A stretch of DNA of 64,000 nt from CAYSPG01 sp964432885 (GTDB taxonomy: Bacteria; Bacteroidota; Bacteroidia; AKYH767-A; OLB10), in assembly GCA_964432885.1 (NCBI GenBank), contig CAYSPG010000012.1, positions 29,664 through 93,663 on the forward strand, read 5' to 3'. Shown piece by piece: positions 1-9,077 of the stretch; position 1 is the first letter of the stretch, and each line of letters begins with the position of its first letter. A model generated the notes under the pieces. That model saw only the letters and a program-made list of their open reading frames with translations, had not been told where the DNA came from and made no database searches. Both the position numbers and the translations under genes were made by a program.

Positions 1-358
1 ACCCCACCTCAAGCGAAGGATTATTGTATATCTGCGAGCAGTTGGCATTGGTTAAATTATACACTGCCCAGTCGTAATCATCATTGGGGTCGTTAGGGGT
101 AATGGTAAAGCTAAGGTTACCTGCAAACTGCGTGGTAAATGTGTACCACACATCATTTATCTCGCCCTGCAGCAGGCACGATGTACCCGGGTTAATTTCA
201 TTAGGAATATTTCCAATTCCTGAATACGAAACCACTGTTGAGTAAACCTGCTGGCAGATAGGAATTGCATTAGGACAGTCCTGGCTGGTAGGTGCCTGGC
301 CTCTGCACAAAAAAATAAGTAAGGTAAATACCGATAGTAAAAATATCCGCACCCGCAA
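1..358 (-). CDS. N-terminal part of a large secreted (T9SS-type) protein, runs off left end
   Basis: Only the first ~119 residues lie in the window; the frame is open to base 1. It begins at a TTG (356-358) or a GTG six bases later (350-352); an in-frame TAA a few codons upstream leaves no ATG. The first residues form a signal peptide (two Arg, then a hydrophobic run ending LLIFLCRG). After it comes a stretch starting DCPNAIPIC and containing INDVWYTFTTQ and DDYDWAVYNLT, a pattern I know from the N-terminal modules of large Bacteroidota surface proteins that end in a gliding-motility-associated C-terminal domain. The C-terminus is outside the window, so the secretion route is inferred. Role unknown; probably surface adhesion. 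The family call is moderate, the reading frame strong. Confidence 0.72.
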   Translation of the reverse strand, partial: MRVRIFLLSVFTLLIFLCRGQAPTSQDCPNAIPICQQVYSTVVSYSGIGNIPNEINPGTSCLLQGEINDVWYTFTTQFAGNLSFTITPNDPNDDYDWAVYNLTNANCSQIYNNPSLEVG

Positions 359-520
359 TAAGTTTTAGATTCGTTGAGCAAATGTAAGGGTATGACATTT
401 ATCAGTCAATATGGTTTTATACCTATTGTTAGGCAAATACCATTTATTTTTTAACAACGATTGTTAAAAACATCTCTTTTAATATTTTCGCCACCGCAAA
501 ATAAAAAACACACATATACA

Positions 521-1462
521 ATGAAAGTTACAGTAGTAGGCGCAGGCAATGTAGGAGCCACCTGTGCCAATGTTATCGCTGAGCGCGAACTGGCCAACGA
601 AGTTATTTTACTGGATATTAAAGAAGGTATTGCTGAAGGCAAATCTCTTGACATGTGGCAAACCTCGCCCATTAATCTGTATGATACACGCATCAAAGGT
701 TCTACCAATGATTATACAGCCACAGCAGGTTCGGATGTAGTGGTAATTACATCGGGGCTTCCGCGCAAACCGGGCATGAGCCGCGATGATTTGATAGCTA
801 CCAATGCCGGCATTGTTCGCTCGGTAACCGAAAACATTATCAAACATTCGCCCAATACAATAATAATTGTGGTAAGCAATCCGCTTGATGTAATGACATA
901 CTGCGCTTACCTTACCTCAGGTTTTGATTCTAAAAAAGTGTTTGGAATGGCTGGAATTCTGGACACGGCCCGTTACCGTTCATTTTTAGCCGATGCATTA
1001 AACTGTTCGCCCAAAGATATTCAGGCAGTACTTATGGGCGGGCATGGCGACACCATGGTGCCGCTGCCGCGATACACAACCGTATCAGGCATTCCTGTTA
1101 CCGAACTTATTGCTAAAGATAAACTTGACGCCATTATACAACGCACAAAGGTTGGCGGTGGCGAGCTGGTTAACTTAATGGGCACATCAGCATGGTATGC
1201 ACCCGGTGCCGCTGCTGCACAAATGGTTGAAGCCATTGTACGTGACCAAAAAAGAATTTACCCTTGCTGCGCATGGCTGCAGGGCGAATATGGCTTAAAA
1301 GATATTTACCTTGGTGTGCCCGTTAAACTTGGCAAAGCCGGTATCGAAGAGATTATTGAACTTAAACTTACTACCGATGAAAAAGATTTGCTTAGCAAGT
1401 CGGCCTTATCGGTAAAAGAAGTGATGGATGTACTTGATAAAATGCAACAACCGGTAAAATAA
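521..1462 (+). CDS. mdh: Malate dehydrogenase
   Basis: NAD-dependent malate dehydrogenase of the LDH-like type (313 residues), which oxidises malate to oxaloacetate in the cytoplasmic TCA cycle. The dinucleotide-binding motif GAGNVGA is at residues 7-13 and Asp32 follows strand 2, as expected for NAD. The mobile-loop segment LPRKPGMSRDDL carries the substrate arginines, and GGHGDTMVPL carries the catalytic histidine. The open frame extends 20 codons further upstream, but the ATG at 521 gives the family's usual start. A hairpin with a T-run lies about 35 bases after the stop. The malic enzyme gene (2367) sits nearby on the same strand, so two malate-consuming enzymes are neighbours with one unrelated gene between them. 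Confidence 0.96.
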   Translation: MKVTVVGAGNVGATCANVIAERELANEVILLDIKEGIAEGKSLDMWQTSPINLYDTRIKGSTNDYTATAGSDVVVITSGLPRKPGMSRDDLIATNAGIVRSVTENIIKHSPNTIIIVVSNPLDVMTYCAYLTSGFDSKKVFGMAGILDTARYRSFLADALNCSPKDIQAVLMGGHGDTMVPLPRYTTVSGIPVTELIAKDKLDAIIQRTKVGGGELVNLMGTSAWYAPGAAAAQMVEAIVRDQKRIYPCCAWLQGEYGLKDIYLGVPVKLGKAGIEEIIELKLTTDEKDLLSKSALSVKEVMDVLDKMQQPVK

Positions 1463-1471
1463 TCTTCTGTT

Positions 1472-2299
1472 TTGTTCCTTTTTAATCTGATAAAAACAAA
1501 ATGCTCTTTCATTACCGAAGGAGCATTTTGTTTTTTTATGCTGCCTTTATTGATTCAGGGCCAACCATGTAACTGCAATCTTAACAACAAAAATGGCGCT
1601 TTGTATTTTGCATACGGATACAACTTTGATTGGTTTAGCAAAAGCGACATTCATTTTAAAGGAAAAAACAACCAGTATGATTTCAGCATATACAATGCAC
1701 GCGCAATTGACAGAGATGGAACCGACAACTTTTTTCATAACGACTTAACCATTCCCCAATATTCATTCAGGATAGGATATTTTTTTAACAACAAAAAAAA
1801 CACAGGCATCGAACTTAATTACGACCATGTAAAATACGTGGTTGTGCAAAACCAGAGAGTACACATTAAAGGAAATGTAAATGGCACTTATGTGGATACC
1901 GATACCGTGCTAACCCGAAAGTTTATTGAATTTGAACACACCAATGGTGCAAATTTTTGCATTATAAACATGATGAAACGGCATACCCTTTTAAAATCAG
2001 AGAACAAACGATACTGGTTAAGTTACATAGTAAAAGGAGGAATTGGCTTTTTGTACCCGCGCAGCGATGTTACTTTATTTGGCAAACGCAGAAACGATAA
2101 ATACCATGTGGCAGGTTACGTAGCCGGTATTGACAGCGGATTAAGGTTTGACTTCTTAAAAAACTTTTTTGTTGAAACAAGTTTGAAAGGCTCCTTTGCA
2201 AACTACCTAAATGTACGGTTGCCGTATGGCGGAAAAGGGCATCATCATTTTTTTGCGCTTGAGTATATTGCCACACTGGGTTTACAGGTTGGCATGTAG
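1472..2299 (+). CDS. Putative outer-membrane beta-barrel protein
   Basis: A 275-residue protein of no family I can name. The N-terminus from the TTG at 1472 (10 bases after the mdh stop) reads as a signal peptide with hydrophobic core AFCFFMLPLLIQG followed by QPCNCN. The rest alternates hydrophobic and polar residues in short strands (for example NGALYFAYGYNFDW, YSFRIGYFF, WLSYIVKGGIGFLYP) and ends in GLQVGM, which fits an 8- to 10-strand outer-membrane barrel. The start is uncertain: the only internal ATG near the front (1538) would leave too short a signal peptide, and the mdh terminator hairpin lies within codons 9-22. So it may be read from its own promoter or by read-through. Confidence 0.6.
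   Translation: MFLFNLIKTKCSFITEGAFCFFMLPLLIQGQPCNCNLNNKNGALYFAYGYNFDWFSKSDIHFKGKNNQYDFSIYNARAIDRDGTDNFFHNDLTIPQYSFRIGYFFNNKKNTGIELNYDHVKYVVVQNQRVHIKGNVNGTYVDTDTVLTRKFIEFEHTNGANFCIINMMKRHTLLKSENKRYWLSYIVKGGIGFLYPRSDVTLFGKRRNDKYHVAGYVAGIDSGLRFDFLKNFFVETSLKGSFANYLNVRLPYGGKGHHHFFALEYIATLGLQVGM
1498..1537 (+). terminator. Rho-independent terminator of mdh
   Basis: A 9-bp perfect stem AAAATGCTC / GAGCATTTT (1498-1506 and 1521-1529) is followed by G and seven T. It is a textbook intrinsic terminator for mdh, yet it lies inside the first codons of the next open frame if that starts at its TTG. Confidence 0.7.
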
Positions 2300-2334
2300 C
2301 TTTAATACCCGTATTTTGCTGTACACCTTTTGCT

Positions 2335-2342
2335 TACTTTAG
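2335..2342 (+). promoter_or_regulatory. Putative -7 box of the malic enzyme gene
   Basis: TACTTTAG, one base from the Bacteroidota TAnnTTTG box, 24 bases before the ATG; a TTTTG element lies about 16 bases upstream (2314-2318). Pattern match only. Confidence 0.4.
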
Positions 2343-2366
2343 CGTCCCTTAATTTTTTTTAATTAC

Positions 2367-4628
2367 ATGAGCGATAAACAGGAAGCATTGGATTACCACT
2401 CACAAGGTCGTCCCGGAAAAATTGAAGTTATTCCATCCAAACCATATAACTCACAGCGCGATTTATCACTGGCATACTCACCCGGTGTTGCCGAGCCTTG
2501 CCTTGCTATAGATAAAAACAAAGAAGATGTTTACAAATACACAGCCAAAGGAAATTTGGTTGCCGTAATATCAAACGGAACCGCAGTGCTAGGGCTTGGA
2601 AACATTGGCCCCGAGGCTTCAAAACCCGTGATGGAAGGCAAAGGATTGCTGTTTAAAATATTTGCCGACATTGATGTGTTTGACATAGAAATTGACCAAA
2701 CCAATGTAGATGACTTTGTAAAAACAGTAAAAGCTATTTCACCAACCTTTGGCGGAATAAATTTAGAAGATATTAAAGCGCCTGAGTGTTTTGAAATTGA
2801 AAGACGCCTGAAAGAGGAATTAAGTATTCCTGTAATGCATGACGACCAGCATGGCACTGCCATTATAACAGGTGCCGCATTAATAAATGCGCTTGAATTG
2901 GTTGATAAAAAAATTGACAAAATAAAAATTGTTGTAAACGGTGCGGGTGCATCAGCCATTTCGTGCACAAAAATTTTTGTTTCGCTTGGCGCTAAAACAG
3001 AAAACATTGTGATGCTCGACAGCACAGGTGTTATCCGCACCGACCGCGACAGCCTTGATGACAACAAAAAACTTTTTGCCACCACTCGCAAAATTGATAC
3101 GCTTGAAGAAGCCATAAAAGATGCCGACTTGTTTATAGGCTTGTCAAAAGGAAATATACTTACAAAAGAAATGTTGCAAACCATGGCAGCAAAGCCAATC
3201 GTATTTGCAATGGCCAATCCTGTTCCAGAAATTTCGTACGAAGATGCTGTTAGCGCCCGCAAAGATGTAATAATGGCAACAGGCCGCAGTGATTTTCCAA
3301 ACCAGGTAAATAATGTTATCGGCTTCCCGTTTATTTTTAGGGGCGCACTGGATGTGCGAGCCACAAAAATTAACGAAGAAATGAAACTTGCAGCCGTACA
3401 CTCTATTGCACAACTTGCCCGACAGCCCGTTCCTGAATTGGTAAACCTTGCTTACAATCAAAAAAACATTCAGTTTGGTCCCGACTATATTATACCCAAG
3501 CCCCTTGACCCGCGTTTAATTTACACGGTGGCTCCGGCAGTTGCCCGTGCCGCTATTGATTCAGGTGTTGCACAGCAAAAAATAATTAACTGGAGTGCGT
3601 ATGTTGAAGATTTAAAAAAGAGATTAAATCTTGACAACAAGTTAATTCGAGTAATAGTAAACAAAGCAAAACAAAATCCTCAACGTGTAGTATTTGCCGA
3701 AGCCGATACGTACAAAATACTTAAAGCTGCATTGCAGGTAAAAGAAGAAGGTATTGCAAAACCTATATTGCTTGGGAACAAAAAACGCATTGCAAAAATT
3801 ATTGAAGAAAATAATTTAAACATTGGTGATATACCTATACTTGACCCTCGCGAAGAAACCGAGACACTGAATAATTTTGGTGAATTGTTTTTTGAAAAAA
3901 GCAAACGCAAAGGATTTACGCTTTACGAGGCAAAAAAAATAATGCGCGAGCGCAATTATTATGGAGCCATGATGGTGGAAACCGGGCAGGCCGATGCACT
4001 TATTTCAGGTTTAACCAGAAATTATGCCGATGCTATAAGGCCGGCATTAAGAATAATTGGTGTACAGGAACATGCCACACGTGTTGCAGGCATGTATATA
4101 ATGATAACCAAACAGGGTCCGCTTTTTTTTGCCGACACCACCATTAATGTAAATCCTACTACAGATGATTTGGTAGAAATAACATTACTTACAGCAAAAG
4201 CAGTTCAGCAGTTTAATATTAAACCGCGTATTTCTCTTTTGTCATTTTCAAATTTTGGAACTTCAAATGATGCCTCGGCAGTAAAGGTGCGCCAAGCTGT
4301 AGAAAAGCTTCACGAAAAATTTCCGGGCATGATAGTGGATGGTGAAATGCAGGCAAACTTTGCCATGAACACGCAAATACTTCAAGACAATTATCCGTTT
4401 TGCGAATTGATAAACGGAGGAGTTAACACACTTATTTTTCCTAACCTTGATGCCGGAAACATTGCTTACAAACTTTTGCAGGAAATGGGAGCAGCCGAAG
4501 CCATTGGGCCTGTGCTGCTGGGAATGAATAAACCTGTACACGTATTGCAACTTGGAAGCAACGTGCGCGAAATTGTAAACATGGTTACCATTGCAGTGGT
4601 GGATGCGCAATCACGGAAGCAGAGTTGA
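2367..4628 (+). CDS. maeB: Malic enzyme fused to phosphotransacetylase-like domain
   Basis: A 753-residue MaeB-type malic enzyme, which decarboxylates malate to pyruvate with (usually) NADP, supplying NADPH and pyruvate. Residues 1 to ~425 are the malic domain: YSPGVAEPC near the start, the metal/substrate loop MHDDQHGTA, and the nucleotide-binding VVNGAGASA. Residues ~430-753 are a phosphotransacetylase-like domain (VVFAEADTYKILKAA, GLTRNYADAIRPALRIIG). In this family the PTA part is thought to bind acetyl-CoA as an allosteric domain rather than act as an enzyme. Length and domain order are normal. The convergent gpmI stop lies only three bases downstream, so there is no room for a separate terminator. 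Confidence 0.95.
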   Translation: MSDKQEALDYHSQGRPGKIEVIPSKPYNSQRDLSLAYSPGVAEPCLAIDKNKEDVYKYTAKGNLVAVISNGTAVLGLGNIGPEASKPVMEGKGLLFKIFADIDVFDIEIDQTNVDDFVKTVKAISPTFGGINLEDIKAPECFEIERRLKEELSIPVMHDDQHGTAIITGAALINALELVDKKIDKIKIVVNGAGASAISCTKIFVSLGAKTENIVMLDSTGVIRTDRDSLDDNKKLFATTRKIDTLEEAIKDADLFIGLSKGNILTKEMLQTMAAKPIVFAMANPVPEISYEDAVSARKDVIMATGRSDFPNQVNNVIGFPFIFRGALDVRATKINEEMKLAAVHSIAQLARQPVPELVNLAYNQKNIQFGPDYIIPKPLDPRLIYTVAPAVARAAIDSGVAQQKIINWSAYVEDLKKRLNLDNKLIRVIVNKAKQNPQRVVFAEADTYKILKAALQVKEEGIAKPILLGNKKRIAKIIEENNLNIGDIPILDPREETETLNNFGELFFEKSKRKGFTLYEAKKIMRERNYYGAMMVETGQADALISGLTRNYADAIRPALRIIGVQEHATRVAGMYIMITKQGPLFFADTTINVNPTTDDLVEITLLTAKAVQQFNIKPRISLLSFSNFGTSNDASAVKVRQAVEKLHEKFPGMIVDGEMQANFAMNTQILQDNYPFCELINGGVNTLIFPNLDAGNIAYKLLQEMGAAEAIGPVLLGMNKPVHVLQLGSNVREIVNMVTIAVVDAQSRKQS

Positions 4629-4631
4629 TAT

Positions 4632-6152
4632 TTATTTTATCAAGACTTCTCCCGCCATTTCATCCGGCACCTTTACTCCCAACAACGCAAGTATTGTAGG
4701 AGCCAAATCGGCAAGTTTTCCGTTTTTTATTTTGCGTTCTCCTTTGGGTTCGATTAAGAATAATGGAACAGGATTGGTTGTGTGCGCTGTGTTGGGTGTG
4801 CCGTCAGGATTTATCATCATGTCGGCATTGCCATGGTCGGAAGTTATTAAAAAGGTGTAGCCATTTTGCAAACCACACTCAACAATTTCTTTTACGCATG
4901 TGTCAACTGTTTCGGCTGCAATCATGGCTGCTTTAAAGTCACCGGTGTGGCCAACCATATCTGTATTGGCAAAATTGAGGCATACAAAATCAACTTCCTG
5001 TTTTTTTAATTCAGGTATAAGAGCATCTTTTAATTCAAACGCACTCATAGTAGGTTGCAAATCATAGGTAGCCACTTTGGGTGAAGGAATTAAAATTCTT
5101 TTTTCGCCATCAAATTCTTTTTCGCGCCCGCCCGAAAAAAAGAAAGTAACGTGTGGATATTTTTCAGTCTCTGCAATGCGAATTTGTTTTTTACCAACGT
5201 TTTGCAAAACTTCTCCTAACGTCATTGTTAAATTATCTTTTTGAAAAATGGTGTTTACGTTTTTAAATTTTTCATCATACACAGTCATGGTTGTATAATG
5301 TAAATTTAATTTACGCATTTGCTGCTCAGGAAAATCAGTTTGCGTAAGCACTTGCGTAATTTCTCTGCATCGGTCAGTTCTGAAGTTGAAGCAAACTACG
5401 GCATCTCCATCTTCTATTGTCGCAACCGGTTTATTGTTTTCTGTAATGCAAATTGGTTTTATAAACTCATCGGTGACATTGTTTTTATACGAAGCTGCAA
5501 TGGCATCAGCAGCATTTTCAAATTTTTCTCCTATGCCATTCACCAACAAATCATAGGCAAGCTTTACGCGCTCCCAACGTTTGTCTCGGTCCATTGCGTA
5601 GTATCTTCCAACAACTGATGCAAGTTTTCCATTGGTGGTTTTCAGATGTTCATCCAATTCAGCAATAAAATTTTTTCCGCTGTGTGGGTCACAATCTCTG
5701 CCATCAGTAAATGCATGAACAAAAAAATTGCTCACATTATTTTTATTCGCAATGGTGCACAACGCTTTTAAGTGATTGATATGTGAGTGAACACCACCAT
5801 CACTTACCAAACCAATGAAATGCAGCTTTTTATTATTCTTTTTCACATACTCAAATGCATCAAGCAAAACGTTGTTGGTATCAATAGTGTGTTCGCGCAC
5901 AGCCTTATGAATAAGTGCAAGTTCCTGATATACTACACGCCCTGCACCAATATTTAAATGCCCCACTTCAGAATTTCCCATTTGGCCATCTGGCAACCCA
6001 ACATTTTCGCCCGAGGTGAGTAGTTGTGAGTGAGGATATTTTTTATAACACGAATCAATAAAAGGTGTGTTGGCTTGCGCAATAGCATTTGCAGAGGTGT
6101 TGGGAGCTTCGCCCCAACCGTCCATTATTATTAAAACTACTTTTCGATTCAT
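4632..6152 (-). CDS. gpmI: 2,3-bisphosphoglycerate-independent phosphoglycerate mutase
   Basis: Cofactor-independent phosphoglycerate mutase, 506 residues, which interconverts 3- and 2-phosphoglycerate in glycolysis and gluconeogenesis. The alkaline-phosphatase fold metal site starts at LIIMDGWGEAP. The phosphorylated serine is Ser61 in GQMGNSEVGH. The second metal cluster is visible as NFANTDMVGHTGD and ITSDHGNAD near the C-terminus, followed by NTAHTTNPVPL. Length is typical and the ATG start is unambiguous. It is transcribed towards maeB; upstream is a separate kinase gene with an inverted repeat in the 73-base gap. Confidence 0.97.
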   Translation of the reverse strand: MNRKVVLIIMDGWGEAPNTSANAIAQANTPFIDSCYKKYPHSQLLTSGENVGLPDGQMGNSEVGHLNIGAGRVVYQELALIHKAVREHTIDTNNVLLDAFEYVKKNNKKLHFIGLVSDGGVHSHINHLKALCTIANKNNVSNFFVHAFTDGRDCDPHSGKNFIAELDEHLKTTNGKLASVVGRYYAMDRDKRWERVKLAYDLLVNGIGEKFENAADAIAASYKNNVTDEFIKPICITENNKPVATIEDGDAVVCFNFRTDRCREITQVLTQTDFPEQQMRKLNLHYTTMTVYDEKFKNVNTIFQKDNLTMTLGEVLQNVGKKQIRIAETEKYPHVTFFFSGGREKEFDGEKRILIPSPKVATYDLQPTMSAFELKDALIPELKKQEVDFVCLNFANTDMVGHTGDFKAAMIAAETVDTCVKEIVECGLQNGYTFLITSDHGNADMMINPDGTPNTAHTTNPVPLFLIEPKGERKIKNGKLADLAPTILALLGVKVPDEMAGEVLIK

Positions 6153-6170
6153 AGATTATTTTTTCTCCTG

Positions 6171-6219
6171 CCTCTTTTCTCTTTGTAAAATTTTCAACAA
6201 AGAGGCAAGAGAAAAGAGG
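6171..6219. repeat. Inverted repeat between kinase gene and gpmI
   Basis: Stem of two blocks, CCTCTTTT with AAAAGAGG (outer) and CTCTTTGT with ACAAAGAG (inner), with a 7-base bulge on one side. No T-run follows on the minus strand, so attenuation or RNA processing is as likely as termination. Confidence 0.45.
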
Positions 6220-6225
6220 ATTTAA

Positions 6226-7203
6226 CTAAACATTATTATTTTCCTTAGAAACCGGAAATACAACTTCAAAGATACTTCCTTTTGGCTGATTTTCTTTTAC
6301 CGAAATTACCGCGCGGTGCTTTAATGCAATAAAACGGGAGATGTACAATCCCAATCCTGTACCTTTTGTGGTACGTGTTTCTTCGTTGCCTACACGATAA
6401 AACTTTTCAAATATTTTTCTTTTGTCAGCATCAGCAATACCAATGCCATTATCACTTACCTTTAAAATTGCCTGCTCATTTTTTTCAGCCAGACTTATTT
6501 TAATAGTTGATTTTTCTGGCGTATATTTTTCGGCATTCTCAAGCAAATTCATTACAAGCGATCCTATTGCCAGCGCATCGCCTTTAATGTAAATGCCATC
6601 TTCAATATGTATTTCAAGTTTTCGGTTTCCTGTTATTGTATCTTTTTTCATCCATGCATACGAGCTAATGCAATCCGACAAATTAAATTCAACCATATTA
6701 AAATCGAGATTGGCAGCTTCAATGCGTGTTGCCATTAAAATATTTTCAACAAGTATGTTTATTCGGTCGGTTTCAAAAAGAGCGCGGCTTAAAATATTTT
6801 TTTGCTGTTGCTTTTCCACATCGCGTTTTAAAATTGTTTCAAGGCTTAACCGGATAGCAGCAATAGGCGATTTAAATTCATGCGTTATGCTCATCATAAA
6901 ATTGCGTTGCTGCCGTGCCACCTGATATTCCTTGGCAAACGAATTTCTAACATACGTTACCCCTATTACAAGCAGCGTTAAAAAAACAATTCCTTCACCG
7001 GCCACCATCCACCAGCGTTCATATAATTTTTCTTCCAGCAATTTTCCTTCGGCAATATATTGTTCGTTTTGCGGCAATGCTTTCAGGTAATCAATTTTGG
7101 TTTGGTACATGTCGGTATTCAGGTTTACCAGCAGGTATGCCCACCAACCTAACTGAAGCATGATGTAAATAACAAGGATGTAAAATACAATGAGTGGTTT
7201 CAT
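6226..7203 (-). CDS. Membrane sensor histidine kinase (orphan)
   Basis: A 325-residue sensor kinase. Two membrane segments (about residues 4-26 and 68-86) enclose a ~40-residue periplasmic sensor, then a dimerisation domain with phospho-acceptor His108 in ITHEFKSP, N-box NLLENAEKY, G1 box DNGIGI, F-box FEKFYR and G2 box GTGLGLYIS. There is no HAMP or PAS domain. The frame opens at a TTG at 7218, but the ATG at 7203 gives a clean start just before the first membrane helix. No response regulator is adjacent, so its partner and signal cannot be read from this window. Confidence 0.9.
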   Translation of the reverse strand: MKPLIVFYILVIYIMLQLGWWAYLLVNLNTDMYQTKIDYLKALPQNEQYIAEGKLLEEKLYERWWMVAGEGIVFLTLLVIGVTYVRNSFAKEYQVARQQRNFMMSITHEFKSPIAAIRLSLETILKRDVEKQQQKNILSRALFETDRINILVENILMATRIEAANLDFNMVEFNLSDCISSYAWMKKDTITGNRKLEIHIEDGIYIKGDALAIGSLVMNLLENAEKYTPEKSTIKISLAEKNEQAILKVSDNGIGIADADKRKIFEKFYRVGNEETRTTKGTGLGLYISRFIALKHRAVISVKENQPKGSIFEVVFPVSKENNNV

Positions 7204-7274
7204 GGGCACGGATAACAAATTTCTACGAATTTACGAATCCTGGTTCTATAATCTTTGCCGTCAAACAAATTTTA

Positions 7275-9077
7275 TTACGTATTAAAATGCTCATACACCA
7301 TTTTCGCTTTTGCTTTTCCAATGGTTTCAGCAATTTCATCCAGCGAAAGCTCTTTAATGCGTTTAACACTTTTGTGTTCAATAATCAATTTTTCCATCGT
7401 GCTTTGCCCCACTCCTTTTATATTTAATAATTCGGACTGCACAAAATTTTTGCTGCGCTTATTTCTATGATGTGTAATGCCAAAGCGGTGCACTTCATCG
7501 CGCAACTGCTGAATTATTTTTAATGTCTCGCTTTTTTTATCAAGATAAAGCGGAACAGAATCGTTGGGATAATAAATCTCTTCTAATTTTTTTGCAATCC
7601 CAATGGTTTGAATTTTATTATGCAGTCCCAATTTTTTTAAACTTGTTAATGCCGCACTTAATTGCCCCTTGCCTCCATCAATAATTATAAGCTGAGGCAA
7701 ACTTTGTTTTTCATCCAACATGCGTTTGTATCTGCGAAAAACAACTTCTTCCATACTGGCAAAGTCATTTGGCCCCTCAACCGTTTTAATATTAAAATGG
7801 CGGTAATCTTTTTTGGCTGGTTTGCCGTTTTTAAAAACACTCATTGCAGCTACGGCATTTGTGCCCTGAAAATTTGAATTGTCAAAACACTCTATGTGCC
7901 TTGGTTCCTCTTTCATGCGCAAATCTTTTTTCATCAACTCCATCAGCCTATCAACTTTATGTTCGGGATTTAGCTTATCATACTGCTCAAGCTTTTCTTT
8001 CATAAAATAAAAAGCGTTTTTTAAAGAAAGGTCGAGTAGCTTTTTTTTGTCGCCAATTTTTGGAACGATAAACTCTACGTCATGTATTTCAACATCAGGC
8101 ATCACGTTTACCAAAACTTCTTTGGCATCACTGTTAAAACGTGACCGCATTTCGGTAACTGCCAATCCCAACAATGTTTCATGCGACTCATCTAACTTTT
8201 TTTTCAATTCAATGGTTTGTGCTTGCAGGATACTGCCGTTTATTACCTTCATAAAATTTACGAACGCTGAATTGGTTTGGCTTACCACTGTAACAATATC
8301 CACATTGTGTATGGCAGTATTTACAATTACCGATTTGCTTTTATACTGTTCAAGTATTTCAATTTTCTCCTTTATCTCATGCGCCTTTTCAAATTCATAA
8401 GTATCTGCAAATTTTTGCATCAAATCAGCAAGGTGATTGATTACTGAATTAATGTTGCCTTTTAAAATCTGCTTTATGTCGTTAATTGATTCGTTATAAT
8501 TTTCCATAGATTGCAATCCCTCGCACGGGCCTTTGCAATTGCCTACATGATATTCTAAACAGACACGGAATTTTTTCTTTTCAATGTTCTCGTTAGATAA
8601 ATGCAAATTGCAGTTGCGCAGTTTAAAAAGTTGAAAAATCATTTCAAGCAAGGTACTAATCATTTTTACCGAAGCATATGGCCCAAAATATGTTGAGCCA
8701 TCCTTTATGTAACGCCTTGTGTAAAATACACGTGGATAAAATTCTTTCTTTATGCAAATCCATGGATAGGTTTTATCATCCTTTAATTGCACATTGTAGC
8801 GTGGCTGGTGTTTTTTTATCAGATTATTTTCAAGCAGCAATGCATCCAGTTCGGTTTCGGTAATTATGTATTTGATATCCACAATTTGCCTAACCATGAT
8901 GGCGGTTTTTGTGTTTTCAAAAATGTCTTTTGAGAAATAACTATAAACACGCTTCTTTAAATTTTTGGCTTTACCAACATAAATTAATTTTTCATCGGCA
9001 TTAAAAAACTGGTAAATACCCGAATCGTCAGGCAAGCCGCTTAATATGGAATCAATATGCTCGCTACGCTTTGCCAT
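7275..9077 (-). CDS. uvrC: Excinuclease ABC subunit C
   Basis: UvrC, 600 residues, makes the two incisions around UvrB-marked DNA lesions in nucleotide excision repair. The N-terminal GIY-YIG nuclease is seen as GIYQFF...LIYVGKAKNLKKRVYSYF (residues ~18-50). A UVR-type UvrB-binding segment follows near residue 210-240. The RNase H-like second nuclease domain includes HIECFDNSNFQGT and IIIDGGKGQL. A helix-hairpin-helix LLNIKGVGQSTMEKL ends the protein. Length is typical. Its ATG overlaps the stop codon of the membrane glycosyltransferase gene upstream by one base, so the three genes probably share a transcript. Confidence 0.97.
   Translation of the reverse strand: MAKRSEHIDSILSGLPDDSGIYQFFNADEKLIYVGKAKNLKKRVYSYFSKDIFENTKTAIMVRQIVDIKYIITETELDALLLENNLIKKHQPRYNVQLKDDKTYPWICIKKEFYPRVFYTRRYIKDGSTYFGPYASVKMISTLLEMIFQLFKLRNCNLHLSNENIEKKKFRVCLEYHVGNCKGPCEGLQSMENYNESINDIKQILKGNINSVINHLADLMQKFADTYEFEKAHEIKEKIEILEQYKSKSVIVNTAIHNVDIVTVVSQTNSAFVNFMKVINGSILQAQTIELKKKLDESHETLLGLAVTEMRSRFNSDAKEVLVNVMPDVEIHDVEFIVPKIGDKKKLLDLSLKNAFYFMKEKLEQYDKLNPEHKVDRLMELMKKDLRMKEEPRHIECFDNSNFQGTNAVAAMSVFKNGKPAKKDYRHFNIKTVEGPNDFASMEEVVFRRYKRMLDEKQSLPQLIIIDGGKGQLSAALTSLKKLGLHNKIQTIGIAKKLEEIYYPNDSVPLYLDKKSETLKIIQQLRDEVHRFGITHHRNKRSKNFVQSELLNIKGVGQSTMEKLIIEHKSVKRIKELSLDEIAETIGKAKAKMVYEHFNT

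Noticed and set aside
2531..3364. 277-codon minus-strand open frame inside the malic enzyme gene
   Set aside because: It is a shadow of the strongly coding maeB frame; its protein is Ser/Ile-rich without a recognisable domain.
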